Positions 1 through 10,781 of a DNA stretch of 64,000 nucleotides are shown here, in pieces. This DNA is from Panagrolaimus kolymaensis (taxonomy: Eukaryota > Nematoda > Chromadorea > Rhabditida > Panagrolaimidae). The notes below the pieces were generated by a model. That model searched no databases and was not told the origin of the DNA. It saw only the letters and a list, made by a program, of their open reading frames with translations. Position 1 is the first letter of the stretch. Each line of letters starts with the position of its first letter. A program made the position numbers and the translations under genes. Where the stretch lies: assembly GCA_028622995.1 (NCBI GenBank), contig JAJQJQ010000013.1, positions 4,650,001-4,714,000 on the forward strand. The letters are read 5' to 3'.

Positions 1-1210
1 TTTTTTATTCATTTTTTTAAAAAAAAGCTAGCAAGCAGAACACAAAAAGAAGAAGTATTTTTACTTGCTCATATTGGGTTTCTCACCATAGGTATGAAAT
101 TTAAAACATAATAAATTAGTAATCAGCTCAAAAACAAAAGTAAACATTAGACGTACATTCAAAAAATTTGGTTTTTGTAAATAGCGTGTTTCAGCATAAC
201 ATATTTTCTGTCTAATAAATTTTGATTGGATTCATTTTATTTTCGTTGTATAAAATGAATCTTCTTGGTTTCTAGGGTACACTGGGTTCACAGTTATCAC
301 AGACTTTTTATATTATTATCTCCAACAGTATCAAAATCGGAAGAAGCAAGAAAAGCTTTTCTTTTCTTCTTCCACAATCAAAAATACGTATTTTGGTGAT
401 GATTGGAGGGTTTAGCTTTATACCTTTCTTTTTTTGTCTGCTTTTTGAATATTTTACTTTAACTTTTTCAAAAACATTTTGACCTTAATTTTATAATTTT
501 ATACATGCCTCTGGGATAGCGTTGCATTTAAAATGGAAAAATTGATTTTAATAGAAGAAGCTCTAAAAAATAGTATGTACAATAAAAAGTAAATCAAAAC
601 TTATGCTCATCATTTTATAATATTAACCCAATCAAAAACTATTGAATTTTTATATTTCAATTTTTATAATGTTCAAGTGGAAATTCTTAATCTTCCGATT
701 GAGGATTTTTTAATAAAATTATTCAAATACGTGAAATAAAAGTTTTTGTTTAAAAAAGAAGAAATTTTTTACATTAGAATAAATGGTTGCAAGAATAACA
801 CATTTTTAAATCTAGTTTGTTGCCATAATTGTTATTAAATTAACAGCCTTTTGTATTCGAGAGTTACAAGTGTGCAGACTTTTACATTATTAAATTAAAT
901 TAACCTTGAGTTTTGCCATTCAAATTTGATTTATGGTATAACCTACTAAAAAATAATTTAATATATTTTCTTTATTTCTCCCGAAGGAGTGAGTATATGT
1001 TAAACGTTAACATTTTAGATCTTTGTTACTGTGAATTATAATAAATTTTACAAATAGGCGTATTTTTAAAATTGAATTTTTCTTTAATGATTTGGTTAGA
1101 GGTTTTTATTTTGCGATATTTTTTTAAGCAAGAAAAATAATTATGTGCACTTCATAAGTTTTTTAAAAAAATTTGTGAAAAGTACATACAGAAAATTTTT
1201 TTTTACAACT
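1..1210. other. non-coding AT-rich flank
   Basis: I see no convincing exon here on either strand. The sequence is rich in A/T runs. An upstream exon for the receptor gene that follows cannot be excluded, because the first in-frame ATG of that gene is at 1211 while its frame is open back to 1145. Confidence 0.4.
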
Positions 1211-2422
1211 ATGCCTATTTACAATAATCTCACAAATGACGACGACAACGATGATAAATTTATTTGTTTCATTGATGGATATAAAAATGATAGAATTGAT
1301 GAATTTCGATGTTTTTTGGCGAACTTTAGTGAAATTTTAAATAAAATTAATTTTGGTTATATTTGCATTGGATTTTTAATTCTCATAATTTTAATATCAA
1401 TTTTTGGAAGAATCAAAGAAAATTATAAATGGTTTATTTCAAATCAAGCTATATGGGATTTAATAATAAATTATGATTTTATTTGTCGAATTCCTGGTAC
1501 TTGCATATATCTATTTGTATATCAAAATGAATTGATGGGATATTTAGAAAATCTCTTAAAAGAATATATAGCATCAAATACTTATTGCGCTTTATTTCTT
1601 TTATCATTTACCCGATTTTTAGCTATATATTTTATGAATTTTTATAAAAAATTAACTCGTGGTCGAAGGATTTTATATATGCTTTTGATATTTAATTTTT
1701 TTATGTTCATTGTCCATATCGAAAAAGTTCTGAGTTATTTACAAAATCAGCGATCAAATTATTTATGGACTTTATGCTGGATGAAAGAAGAAGAACAAAA
1801 TTTTACAATAGTATTTTGCAATGATAATTTTATTAAAAGTGATTTTTTATATTCGATTTATGACATGTCATTTCGAATTTTACTTGCAATTACAAACATG
1901 AAACCCTTAATTTGTTTGATACTTTCGTTATTTACTACTATAATGTTAATAATAAAAATTGTAAAACAAGCCAAATTTCAAATTAAACATAATCGTAACG
2001 ATTTTTTTGGTTCCCTTCGAATTTCAATTGTTATTGGATTACAAAGTATAATAAATATTTTTGTATTTATGATTGAATTTGTTAAATATTTTGAAGATAT
2101 CCTACTATTTAGTTTACAAATTAAATTGGTAACAAATAGCTCGATTAGAGATTGCACAGACTGCTTTTATTTTGTCCTACCTTATTGGCTTGATGGAGGA
2201 GAATATGGATTAACTGATTATCGGATACGTCAATCAATAATTCAATTTCGAATTTTTATTGAATCCATTATAGTTTTATTTATTATGACAGGATATCGTG
2301 AAGCGATCATGGATTTAATTAAATTTATTTACAGAAAGATTCATCGTGAAAATGAAACAAGAGTCTTTACATTGATTGCAACCGCCTCTTCAAACTCTAA
2401 CACAAAATCGTTAAAAAAATAA
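1211..2422 (+). CDS. serpentine 7TM receptor (putative chemoreceptor/GPCR)
   Basis: Single-exon gene of 403 residues from the first in-frame ATG at 1211; the frame is open to 1145 but that codon is GTG. Hydrophobic helices are visible at about residues 50-75 (GFLILIILISIF), 100-120, 130-155, 160-185, 240-265, 285-310 and 355-375, which fits seven transmembrane segments. The third helix ends in SFTRFLAIYF, in the place of the DRY-type motif of rhodopsin-like receptors and nematode serpentine receptors. Cysteines around residues 215-235 could form the usual extracellular bridge. The acidic, Asn-rich N-terminus would lie outside the cell and the Ser/Asn-rich tail inside. The seven-helix plan is seen directly; chemosensory function is inferred from nematode receptor families. 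The subfamily is not assigned. An AATAAA-like signal lies near 2489. Confidence 0.68.
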   Translation: MPIYNNLTNDDDNDDKFICFIDGYKNDRIDEFRCFLANFSEILNKINFGYICIGFLILIILISIFGRIKENYKWFISNQAIWDLIINYDFICRIPGTCIYLFVYQNELMGYLENLLKEYIASNTYCALFLLSFTRFLAIYFMNFYKKLTRGRRILYMLLIFNFFMFIVHIEKVLSYLQNQRSNYLWTLCWMKEEEQNFTIVFCNDNFIKSDFLYSIYDMSFRILLAITNMKPLICLILSLFTTIMLIIKIVKQAKFQIKHNRNDFFGSLRISIVIGLQSIINIFVFMIEFVKYFEDILLFSLQIKLVTNSSIRDCTDCFYFVLPYWLDGGEYGLTDYRIRQSIIQFRIFIESIIVLFIMTGYREAIMDLIKFIYRKIHRENETRVFTLIATASSNSNTKSLKK

Positions 2423-2708
2423 TTTATTGTTTTTTTAAAAGAAAAATTAAATTATATAAAAAAGGCTTTTTTTATGTTTTTGTATCAAATAAAAGTTATG
2501 TAAATAAATATTTTTTTAAACTTAAAAAAGGATATTCTATAAAAAAATTTTTTTCATATTCAAGTTGCTTAAAAAATGAGACAAAAATAATCCAATGAAA
2601 AAAAAGTTAATCAACAAAATTTAAAAAACTCAATAAAAAAACTACGAGATATCAAGTTCGCATTTATTTTTAAAAAAATTGCTATAAATAAAAAGCCACG
2701 AAAAAGCA

Positions 2709-5072
2709 TTAAGGCCGACCGCGTAAAACAATAAAAATACAATCATTATTGTTTAAATTATATTTTTGAAATGTATCACATTTTTCTATTATTTGTTTTC
2801 CATTATTTGCAATATATCGAAGTGAACCTCGTTTAACGTTAATATGAGTTTCATAAAATTTGAATAAAGTTCTAAATGGCATGAATTTTGAAATTTTATA
2901 ATTCACTAAATTACCAAATAAATCTTTGGTTTGAATTTTAATTACATCATTAAAATCATAATTTTTGATGACTTTCAAGCCTTCGGGATAATAGATTTCA
3001 CTGAAACAAAAAAATGCAAAATTAAAAAGTTTAAAAAGCTTTCTTTTTTTTAAATAACTTTTTCTTCTTCTTAACATACTTTAAATTCCATTGATTTGAA
3101 ATATTTTGAGATAATTTTGGATAAACAAAGTTCACAATTAATTTGTGTATATTTTTTCTTCTATATATAGGCGATTGAAATGGATATAATCCCATGTTAA
3201 GCTTTCCATGGGGTACAACCAGCGCTGGCGGTTTTCGGTTTTTCGGTTCGGTTTTCGGTGAACCGAACCGAACCGAAAATCGAAAACCGAAGATATCGGT
3301 TTTCGGTTCAAACCGAAGATATCGGTTTTCGGTTCAAACCGAAAAACCGAAAACCGATAAGCTTCGGTTTCGGTTCGGTTAACCGAAACCGAAAACCGAA
3401 AAAATTCGGTTTTTAACCGAAAAAATCGATTTTTCGGTTCGGTTTGATGAAAAATAGGTGGTTAAGAATCTAAGTTTTTTTATTAAAAATACGAAAATTT
3501 GGTTAAAAAGGCTTAGAAACAAGTAAAAATACATAAAAAAGACAAAAATATGCCTTATTTTTTATTTTTATTCAAAAATTAACGTTAAAAAAATTCAAAA
3601 AAAATTTTTTTAAACCGAACCGATAACCGAAAATTTAGACTGAAAAACCGAAAACCGAGAAGCTTAGGTTCGATTTTAAAACCGAAAAACCGAAAACCGA
3701 TAAGTTCGATTTCGGTTCGGTTCACCGAAACCGAAAACCGAAGGATTTCGGTAAACCGCCAGCGCTGGGTACAACTAATGGAAGAGTTTGAAGTGTTTTG
3801 TAAATTTTTGACTAAAAAATTAAAAATTAATAACACCTTTTAAATAGTTTCACTTTTATCTCACCTTTTTCATATTTTCATGGTCATAATTATAATAATT
3901 TATTTCAATATAATTTCTTCTCCATTTACTCGCTTGTATCTCATTTTGAATGATATTTAAAGCATTTAAATCGCCATCAGAAATTTTATGATGAATTCTA
4001 AATACAAATTTAGCGAATGGAAAAGCATGGAAATAATTCATAAAATGTTCCACTTCAAATATAAATGCTTTCTTTATTTTATTATTATTACAAAGTTTGA
4101 CAGCTAGAAAATTAGACAATTTTGAGTTTGAAATAATAACACATATTTCAATTAGCTTCTTACTTTTAACATTATTCCGCGGAGATAATTTTGGTTCCAT
4201 CTCAAAAGTAAAATTATGAATTTCAAGATTTAAGTATTGCAAAATTATGTATCGAGCACCAAGAAAAAAATAATTTAATTATAATTTAATATTATTAAAA
4301 TAAATGTATGTACACTTACTTTGCTATCGACGCCTGGGATATTAAAAGAAAAATTTACAACATTTTTAACCATTGACAAAGCTGATAATATTTCAAATAA
4401 ATTAATTGTTGAAGGACATTCGATTGCCAAAGTTTTTAATTCTGTAACCAAAGTTATCAAAAATTGGTTGTTGCATCATAATGTAGTTAAAAAAAATAAT
4501 AGCCTTTGCTTGTTTAGTATATTTCAAAAAGGTATTAGGCGACGACAGACTTCAAAAAATAAAATATTTACTTACTTATTACTCGATTTAAAAATAGAAA
4601 AAGGCAGTTTTTGTTGGGCGATTTCAATTCTATTGTGTCAATCCTATCAATTAATGAATCATCCAAAGCTGATGTTATTAATTCTTTAATAAATATAAAT
4701 TCATTAAAATCATATTTTAATGCATAATGTTTTTCAGTTCCCAAACCGGGAAAATTATATTCTTGATGTGGATCAACCCATCCATCATTTTTGGAAGAAG
4801 GAGAAATAACTTCAATCGGTTCATAAAATTTCCATCGATTTCCATGAATAACTAACTTTTGAGCTTCTAAATATTTTGTGGAAGATTTCATTCCAGCGAT
4901 GTGGCATTTCTTTCCAGATAACATAAATTTTTCCAAACTTTTCTACAAAAAACAGTTATTGATTTTTAGTTTTTATTATAATTTTGAATAAAAACTAAAC
5001 AACCTCTTTATTTTCAGATTGATGAAGTTTTTCAAGAATTTCATAAAAATATGTTTCATTAAGTTTAGTCAT
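2709..5072 (-). CDS. F-box-like protein with C-terminal SUMO-like domain, exon split by a MITE
   Basis: Six exons on the minus strand: 5072-5004, 4942-4576, 4441-4320, 4200-3865, 3811-3080 and 3000-2709. All five junctions are GT..AG and agree in phase. Exon 5 carries a 548-bp MITE plus an 8-bp target duplication. Ignoring those 556 bp, the frame is open for 453 residues. The N-terminus (YFYEILEKLH, then FMLSGKKCHIAG) resembles a weak F-box, which in this family binds Skp1 in SCF ubiquitin ligases. The middle has LRR-like hydrophobic strands but no domain I can name. The last about 78 residues (from VIKIQTKDLFG through SLRYIANNGKQI to CIFIVLRGRP) have the strand order and spacing of SUMO/Rad60 ubiquitin-like domains. 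The end is GRP rather than Gly-Gly, so conjugation is unlikely. As it stands the insertion brings stops and a frame change, so this allele is probably inactive unless the element is spliced out. The intron 4319-4201 has a poor acceptor (TTTTGAG). Confidence 0.6.
3220..3767. mobile_element. hAT-type MITE with CGGTTTT-repeat interior
   Basis: A 548-bp element with inverted ends CAGCGCTGGCGGTTT. It is flanked by a perfect 8-bp target duplication GGTACAAC at 3212-3219 and 3768-3775. An 8-bp duplication and CAG-type termini are hallmarks of the hAT superfamily. Both arms consist of short variants of CGGTTTTCGGTT and are far more GC-rich than the surroundings; the middle (about 3450-3600) is AT-rich. 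No transposase is present, so it is non-autonomous. It interrupts exon 5 of the F-box/SUMO-like gene. The small open frames inside are translations of the repeat. Confidence 0.85.
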
Positions 5073-5825
5073 TTTTACATCAAGCTTTTTATTAAATGAA
5101 AAACAAATTAATAATTGAATTTAAAAAAAGGTTTCTAAAGCAAAAAAATAGAATTTTATTACATAGGACGCTGCTGTAGTTCACTAAGAATCATATAACT
5201 TTTTTACCGCCGCGCGCTTTGCCATTCTTGCAAAACGAAATGTGGTAAACAAAATTTGTTGGAAAAAATAAAAGCATTATTTTGAATGAAAATTACAAAA
5301 ATTGTTGAAACAATGGTGCTTTATTTATTATTTATCTTTAAAACTTTGACAGTTTATTTTTATCTAAAATTTAATATCCAGAAAATTTCTGCTCACCCAA
5401 ACTAGATTAAATATTTATATTCTTAGTAGCAACAAACTCTTCAACTTTTATTTTTCGATTATTAGCTTGAGTGAGCTTTTTTTTTTTACTATCTAATTTT
5501 TTTGTTGAAGAAAATTTTAAAAAATTACATACGTCACGTCACATCTCTAATTAGAGCTTTGAAAAATTTCAAACACCGCTTTTTTCTTAAATGTTTAATT
5601 ATAAATAAATGTGATAAAATTACATTACTCATAATTTTCTTAAAATTAAAATTTCATTAGTATCACATTTTTTTTAAATTAGCTCTTTTTAATTACTATC
5701 AATTAATTACTACAAACACTGTAAAGAGAAAAGAAAAGAACCTTAGACATTTATTAATTAAAAAATTTAAAGACAAAATCTTTTGTTTTAATTCTTTTTT
5801 TTAATTCTTTTTTCTACTTTAGAAA
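5073..5825. other. intergenic region between divergent genes
   Basis: About 750 bp between the start of the minus-strand F-box-like gene and the plus-strand receptor gene, so it should hold both promoters. A small GC-rich island (ACCGCCGCGCGC near 5208-5219) stands out from the AT-rich background. I see no exon or repeat here. Confidence 0.4.
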
Positions 5826-6958
5826 ATGGTTGTTGATTATCTTCCAATATTAACACTTTGTGAATATGGTATCATGTTAATTTTAAATGGATTTGGAATG
5901 TATTTTTTTGGAATGATTTTATATTGGAATATTTATTGTAAAAAATCTTCTTCACTTGGAATGAATATTTCCATGCAACTTTATGTGATTACAGAATTTG
6001 CATATTCCTTTGGTTGCGTTATTTTTTGTTTATATTTTATTATTCTTTGGCGTCCCGATGCGAATATTTATAATGCATATTTAATATTTGCTACCGGAGC
6101 GTTTGTTTCGATTTTGCTCGTGACTCAACCCCTTATTTCTTGTTTTCTTGGATTTGATCGTTGTTTGTGTTTAATTTTTCCATTAAAAAACAAAATTTTA
6201 TGGAATCGAATTATGTTAATTATAATTTTTGTGGTTGTTGCAATTTATTGGGGTTTACTCTTCGGTTTATATATTATTGATGCAATTCCATCCAAAACTG
6301 AAACCAATTGTCGATCATTTAGTTGTTTACTTACTCGAGGCTCCGGGGAAGTTTACACCATTGAAAGATATATCACCAGCATTGGAAGTGTAATAATTGG
6401 TGGAATTTTAATTAAATTATTTCAAATTAAAAGTTTAAATAATTTTTCTATGAAGGTTAGCTTTGTCAAAGTTTTTAATGTTTTGGTTTTAAAAAAATAT
6501 ATTTTACCAAAAATTGTTTCAGAATACTCGATTGGTAATTATTACGTTGGTTATGGAAATTTTATTTGATTTTATTCCACATTTTATTAGTTTTTGCTTT
6601 TCAACAGTAAGTTTTTAGCTGAAATTTTTTTTGGGAAAAAGAATAATTTTAGAATAGTCTTAAATTTAAATACTCAATTTTTGTCTTTTAAAATTTTAAT
6701 TATATTCATTGATTTTAGTTTGGTGGAATAAATTTATCAAAAATCATTGGACCCTTTAGTACGTTGGTGTCCTCAATTAATTGCTTTGTCTGTGGTTATA
6801 CTTACTATAAAACTATGCGTAAGCTTTAAAAAATTATTGAACAAAATAGAGTTAATTTTGTATTGGTTTTAGGAAAGTCGATAAATGTTAAAACTGTGAC
6901 TGTTACAACAGCAACTACTAATACAACTGGCTATAAAGCATCTAAACCAAAATACTAA
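5826..6958 (+). CDS. serpentine 7TM chemoreceptor-like GPCR
   Basis: Four exons, 5826-6455, 6523-6606, 6719-6818 and 6873-6958, all GT..AG with matching phases, giving 299 residues. The ATG at 5826 starts MVVDYLPILTLCEYGIML. Seven hydrophobic helices are visible. The third is followed by FLGFDRCLCLIFPLKNK, a clear D-R motif at the cytoplasmic end as in rhodopsin-like and nematode serpentine receptors. The Cys pair in NCRSFSCLL lies in the second extracellular loop. The tail is Thr-rich (VTVTTATTNTT). The single open frame runs past the first donor for 37 codons, so an intronless reading would give a wrong C-terminus that lacks helices 6-7. A degenerate copy of the last exon is found near 11.66 kb. 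Receptor subclass not assigned; a plasma-membrane sensory role is inferred. Confidence 0.75.
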
Positions 6959-7217
6959 TAATATCTCTGTGATGTTCACGAGTTAATCAAAAATTGAATT
7001 TGACTCATATAATTTCATACTAAAAATTTCTTTTGAATAAAAATTTTAAATTTCCTCGAAAAATGACTTTCACGTGAAAAAAATAAGCTATGGAAAAGAA
7101 AAATTTGCATAACTTCTAAAGCGCATAAATTTTCAACTTTTTCTTTCTTTCACTTTGCTCAAAGTTTCATTCCTTTGCATTTTTTTTCATTCATCAAAAA
7201 ACGTTGCAAAAGAAAGA

Positions 7218-7893
7218 ATGGCTTCATCAATCGCTGCTGCTCCTGTTTTCGTTGATCATCAACAACCACAATCTTCATCGTCAACAAATTCAACAACAAT
7301 AACAATTCCAGCAAATCATCATCCTGCAAACGAACAACGACGAAGAAACAATGAAATTGAAAACTCTGATGGATGTTGCTATAAATGTTTTGTTGCGTTT
7401 TTGGTATGTTAAAAATTTTGTTTTCGCATAATTTTTTTTTCTTCAGCATCTTTTTTCTCTTTATAACAAGTTATATATAAATGGTTGGATTATCTATCTC
7501 AACGATGTGAAAGAATATTCTAATTATTATATGGTTGAAATTCATATCATTCTCATTCTTTGTGGTTTACTCCTGTATGCTGCTTTTGTTCCAAGAAAAC
7601 TTTACGTTATGAAAATTGTTTCATTTTTCTTTGGAATTTTATTTATTTTGGATTTGATTATGATTGTACTTATCGTTGATAACCAATGCTACTCAAGTAA
7701 CGAAAATGGTTAGTTTCTTTATATTTTGTTTTTGTTTTTCGATTAACTTCTTGCATTTTCAGGCATCATTGAACCTCAACAAAAACATTATTGCTCCAAT
7801 TTAATTAGTTTTCCTGTTGCTTCTTCATTTTATATGTATACCTCTTCAATTTTCACTCTTATTATTTACTACTCGATCAAGCACCAACGATGA
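7218..7893 (+). CDS. small four-helix membrane protein, tandem copy 1
   Basis: Three exons, 7218-7403, 7447-7708 and 7763-7893, encoding 192 residues. The ATG at 7218 (MASSIAAAP) is chosen because the paralog at 8287 starts the same way; the frame is open further upstream but has no ATG. The N-terminal about 50 residues are polar, Ser/Thr/Gln-rich with an RRRNN patch, and probably cytosolic. Hydrophobic segments follow: around the exon 1/2 joint, IHIILILCGLLLYAAFV, a stretch ending FILDLIMIVLIV, and a last one near SIFTLIIYY. Between them lies a conserved PRKLYVMK loop and a Cys-bearing loop (NQCYSSNE). This layout resembles tetraspan-type proteins of nematodes, but I do not recognise a named family. 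AATAAA is near 7996. No function assigned. Confidence 0.7.
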
Positions 7894-8286
7894 ACAGAAA
7901 CTTCTAGTATGAAATGAATTTATGTATTTTGCTTAATTTTAATTTAATATGTTCTTTTATTGCTATGTATTTGTATTGATATTCTTGTAACTAAAATAAA
8001 GCATCATCATTTCAACACTTTTTATAATTTTCATTCAAAAAATGCTTTCATTTTTGCCAACTTTCTTTCTTTTTTATGCGGATTTTCTGGACATTAATAA
8101 ATGGCTTAAAAAAATCTGCGACAAAAACTTTCTTTTGATTTTAAAATTTGAAAGAATTTCATGTGAAAAGACTTTGCAAAAGAAAATTTGCATAAATTCT
8201 AAAGCTCATAAATTTTCAACTTTTTTTCTTTCACTTTCAAAACTCAAAGTTTAATTCATTCATCAAAAAAAGTTGCAAAAGAAAGA

Positions 8287-8945
8287 ATGGCTTCATCAAT
8301 CGCTGCTGCTCCGTTTGTCATTCATCAAGAACAACCAACATCAATAACAATTCCATCAAATCATCAACCTGCAAACCGACAACGACGAAGAAACAGTAAA
8401 AATGGAAACTCATTAGGACGCTGCGTTGTTTTATTAAGCGCCATTGTGGTATGTTAAAAAAAATTTCTTCTCATAATGTTGTTTATTTTTTTCAGACCTT
8501 AGTTTGTCTTTTAAACAAGTTTTTACAAAATGTTTTCATTATTTTTTACATGGATTTTGAAGAATTTTCATCATATTATAAAATTGAAGCTTTCGTCATT
8601 CTCATTCTTTGTGGATTTCTTTATTATGCTGCTTATGTTCCAAGAAAACTTTATATTATGAAAAATGTATCAATTATTTGTGGAATTTTGTTCATTTTGG
8701 ATTTGATCATGCTTGCAATTATCGTGGATAACAAATGCTACTCATCTAACGAAAAAAGTAACTTTTTATATAGTTTATTCAACCATAAATTTATCATACA
8801 TATTTTAGGCTTCGGTGAACCTCAACAACCAAAATATTTTGATTGCCAAACAATTATTATTAATCCTGCTATTTCTTCAATTTGGACGATTAATTCTTCA
8901 ATTTTCACTTTCATTACTTATATCTCGATCAAGTACCAACGATGA
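8287..8945 (+). CDS. small four-helix membrane protein, tandem copy 2
   Basis: Paralog of the preceding gene with the same three-exon structure: 8287-8448, 8496-8757 and 8809-8945, 186 residues. Exon 2 is 262 bp in both copies and the intron phases are identical. The N-terminal tail is shorter (fewer Ser/Gln) but keeps MASSIAAAP, TIPSNHQPAN and the RQRRRN patch. The core AAYVPRKLYIMKN, FILDLIML and NKCYSSNE is shared. The last intron (8758-8808, 51 bp) is a multiple of three without a stop, so its retention would insert 17 residues and keep the frame. Start distance to copy 1 is 1,069 bp. AATAAA is near 9048. Function unknown. Confidence 0.7.
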
Positions 8946-9597
8946 ACAGAAACTTCTAGTATGAAACGAATTTATGTATTTTGCTTGGTTTTAATTTAAT
9001 ATATTATATTCTATTGCTATGTATTTGTATTCTTCTTTTTTGTAACAAAATAAAGCATTAAACTTTTATGTCTTTGGTTTATTTTCATGTCATTCATTCA
9101 AAATTGTCGAAATTCCGGATGTTGTTTATCATTGAGTTTTTTGTAAGAATTAGTTACATGGGAAGTATGATTGTTAAACAAAAGTTTAATATTATTTTTT
9201 GTTAACTCTTTGTTTTTTCTTAATCAACAACATTTTTCTTCGCTATATAAACATTTCATTCATTTCTATTTTTATTTCGTAGCAAACGCAATACATTTAT
9301 TTTTTAAAAAGTTTATTTTTGGCATAAAAATTGTAATAATGCAAGCTGGGTTTAATATTTCACTCTCAGCTCCATTGCATTTGTGCCTTTTCGTAAACAA
9401 AATACTTTAATTGGGTCAAGAGGATATATTCCCCAACAAAAAAAAAGTTTTTAAGGAAAAAGGGTTTGTCCATAACCATAAAAATATATTTTTGTTGTTG
9501 CAGAAATGAGCAAACAAAAAATTAGCTAGCCCAAAATTATTCTTATTCTTATAGCTCGCTAAATTAATTCTAAAAAAAACTTTCATCTTAAAGAAAA
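8946..9597. other. non-coding interval
   Basis: About 650 bp of AT-rich sequence. It holds the 3' end of the preceding gene and the promoter side of the Skp1-like gene. A 79-codon open frame at 9171-9410 has no ATG start and low-complexity composition, and I do not regard it as a gene. Confidence 0.4.
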
Positions 9598-10740
9598 ATG
9601 GTTGAAGATATTTCTGCTCATCAAAAATATTTACTTAAATCAAATTTCGATGATCAAATCTTTGAAATTACTCCCAAAATCATAAATTCGTCAGTATTAT
9701 TAAAAAATCTTTGTGGTAAGCGTTTTTTTTTGTCTAAAGCGGGAATATATATATTATTATTTTTTTAGATTTAACTCAAGTAACTGATTTTATTGGTGTG
9801 AATTGTTCAGGTCCTTTTTTGAAAATCTTTATCACCCTCATCAATCATTATGACTCGCTGGACAATAACGAGCATGACGTTCATTTTGAACGAGAGCTTT
9901 TCAAATATTTTACTGAAGCTGAATTTGTTAATTTTATCAATGAAATGTGTATATTAGATTGTGATTTTTTGTTGGATGCCATAGCGGACGGATATTATTC
10001 TCGATCGTCTCAAAATTCTTAACTGGAAACAAATGCAAGAATATTTGGAGATTGAGGATGATTTTTTACCTTTTGAACGAGAATGGATGAATTTGAATAC
10101 TTTGAATACTTTGAAATATCTTATTTCGCTCAACTGTCCCTCTTCTCCTTTGCAATTTCCTCTTCCTTGTCAAAGTTTTTACATGTTGAAATCAAAATTT
10201 ATCACGCCTATGAATGTGCTTCTAGCTCGAATTTGTCAACGAGCTGATGAAACAGTGACCTTTCGATTGTCGAGGATTTGTAAATCCATCAAAAATGAAT
10301 GCGATCGATATGAAATTAAACTTTTTGCTTTCGAGTTTCGTGATCATCGTTTGGTTTTTGAAATAAGAAATGAGCGAAAGATTCATGAATATTTTAACCC
10401 CCGCATTCAGTTAGGTGAACAAGACGACAAAAAATATTGTGATGCCGTTTCTCGAAGAAAGATCAAAGTGATGGAAGATAATATAAAATTTAGTTTTGGA
10501 TGTTCAGAAAATTTAGGCTATTTCGATCTTTTACCCATGGAATCGTTTGTGCCTCACAAAAATATGCATCAAGTCCAAATTTTATTTACCCATAATGAAG
10601 CTTATATTCGTCGATTCGATGTTCAAAAATTTCCATTTTCTGATATACTATTCCAAATTTATGGTTTTGACGATGGATTGAATTTTGACTTTATTTACAA
10701 TTGTTTGGTAGCCAGAGATCTTTCCAAAGAGATAGAGTAA
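9598..10740 (+). CDS. Skp1-like (SCF adaptor-related) protein with long C-terminal extension, one frame break
   Basis: Exons 9598-9715 and 9769-10740, with a strong acceptor (TTTTTTTAG). The N-terminal about 90 residues (FDDQIFEITPKIINSSVLLKNLC...) match the BTB/POZ-like half of Skp1. After LDCDFLLDAIAD the frame must shift by one base near 9987-9991 (GACGGAT). It then continues as IILDRLKILNWKQMQEYLEI and EDDFLPFEREW, which is the C-terminal F-box-binding helix region of Skp1 (compare the family pattern of an N-DF-P-E-E tail). Discounting one base, the protein is about 362 residues, whereas Skp1 is about 160. The last about 200 residues (with FRDHRLVFEIRNE, IKFSFGCSENLGYFD, RRFDVQKFPFSDILF) are a domain I do not recognise. 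The stop is at 10738. A donor-like GTAAGC at 10736 allows a further exon. The break could be a sequencing indel or a real mutation. In the family, Skp1 links F-box proteins to cullin. Confidence 0.62.
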
Positions 10741-10781
10741 GCTTTTTTTGCGAGTTTAACTTATGATAACTTAATATACAG

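Larger units (their letters stand above)
7080..9060 (+). repeat. tandem segmental duplication (about 1.07 kb unit)
   Basis: The two membrane-protein genes sit in two copies of one segment. The duplication includes about 110 bp upstream (shared TTTGCATAA, TTCAACTTTTT, TTGCAAAAGAAAGA) and about 150 bp downstream (shared ACAGAAACTTCTAGTATGAA and TTTATGTATTTTGCTT). Promoter and 3' end were therefore copied with the gene. Confidence 0.75.

Noticed and set aside
3194..3836. Open frames at 3194-3382 (+) and 3585-3836 (-)
   Set aside because: They are translations of the CGGTTTT repeats of the MITE, partly joined to the exon in the wrong frame.
4321..4689. 122-codon plus-strand open frame
   Set aside because: It is antisense to exons 2-3 of the F-box-like gene, whose splice phases are consistent.
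9171..9410. 79-codon open frame
   Set aside because: It begins with TTG and is rich in Phe/Leu from T-runs, with no similarity to any neighbour.
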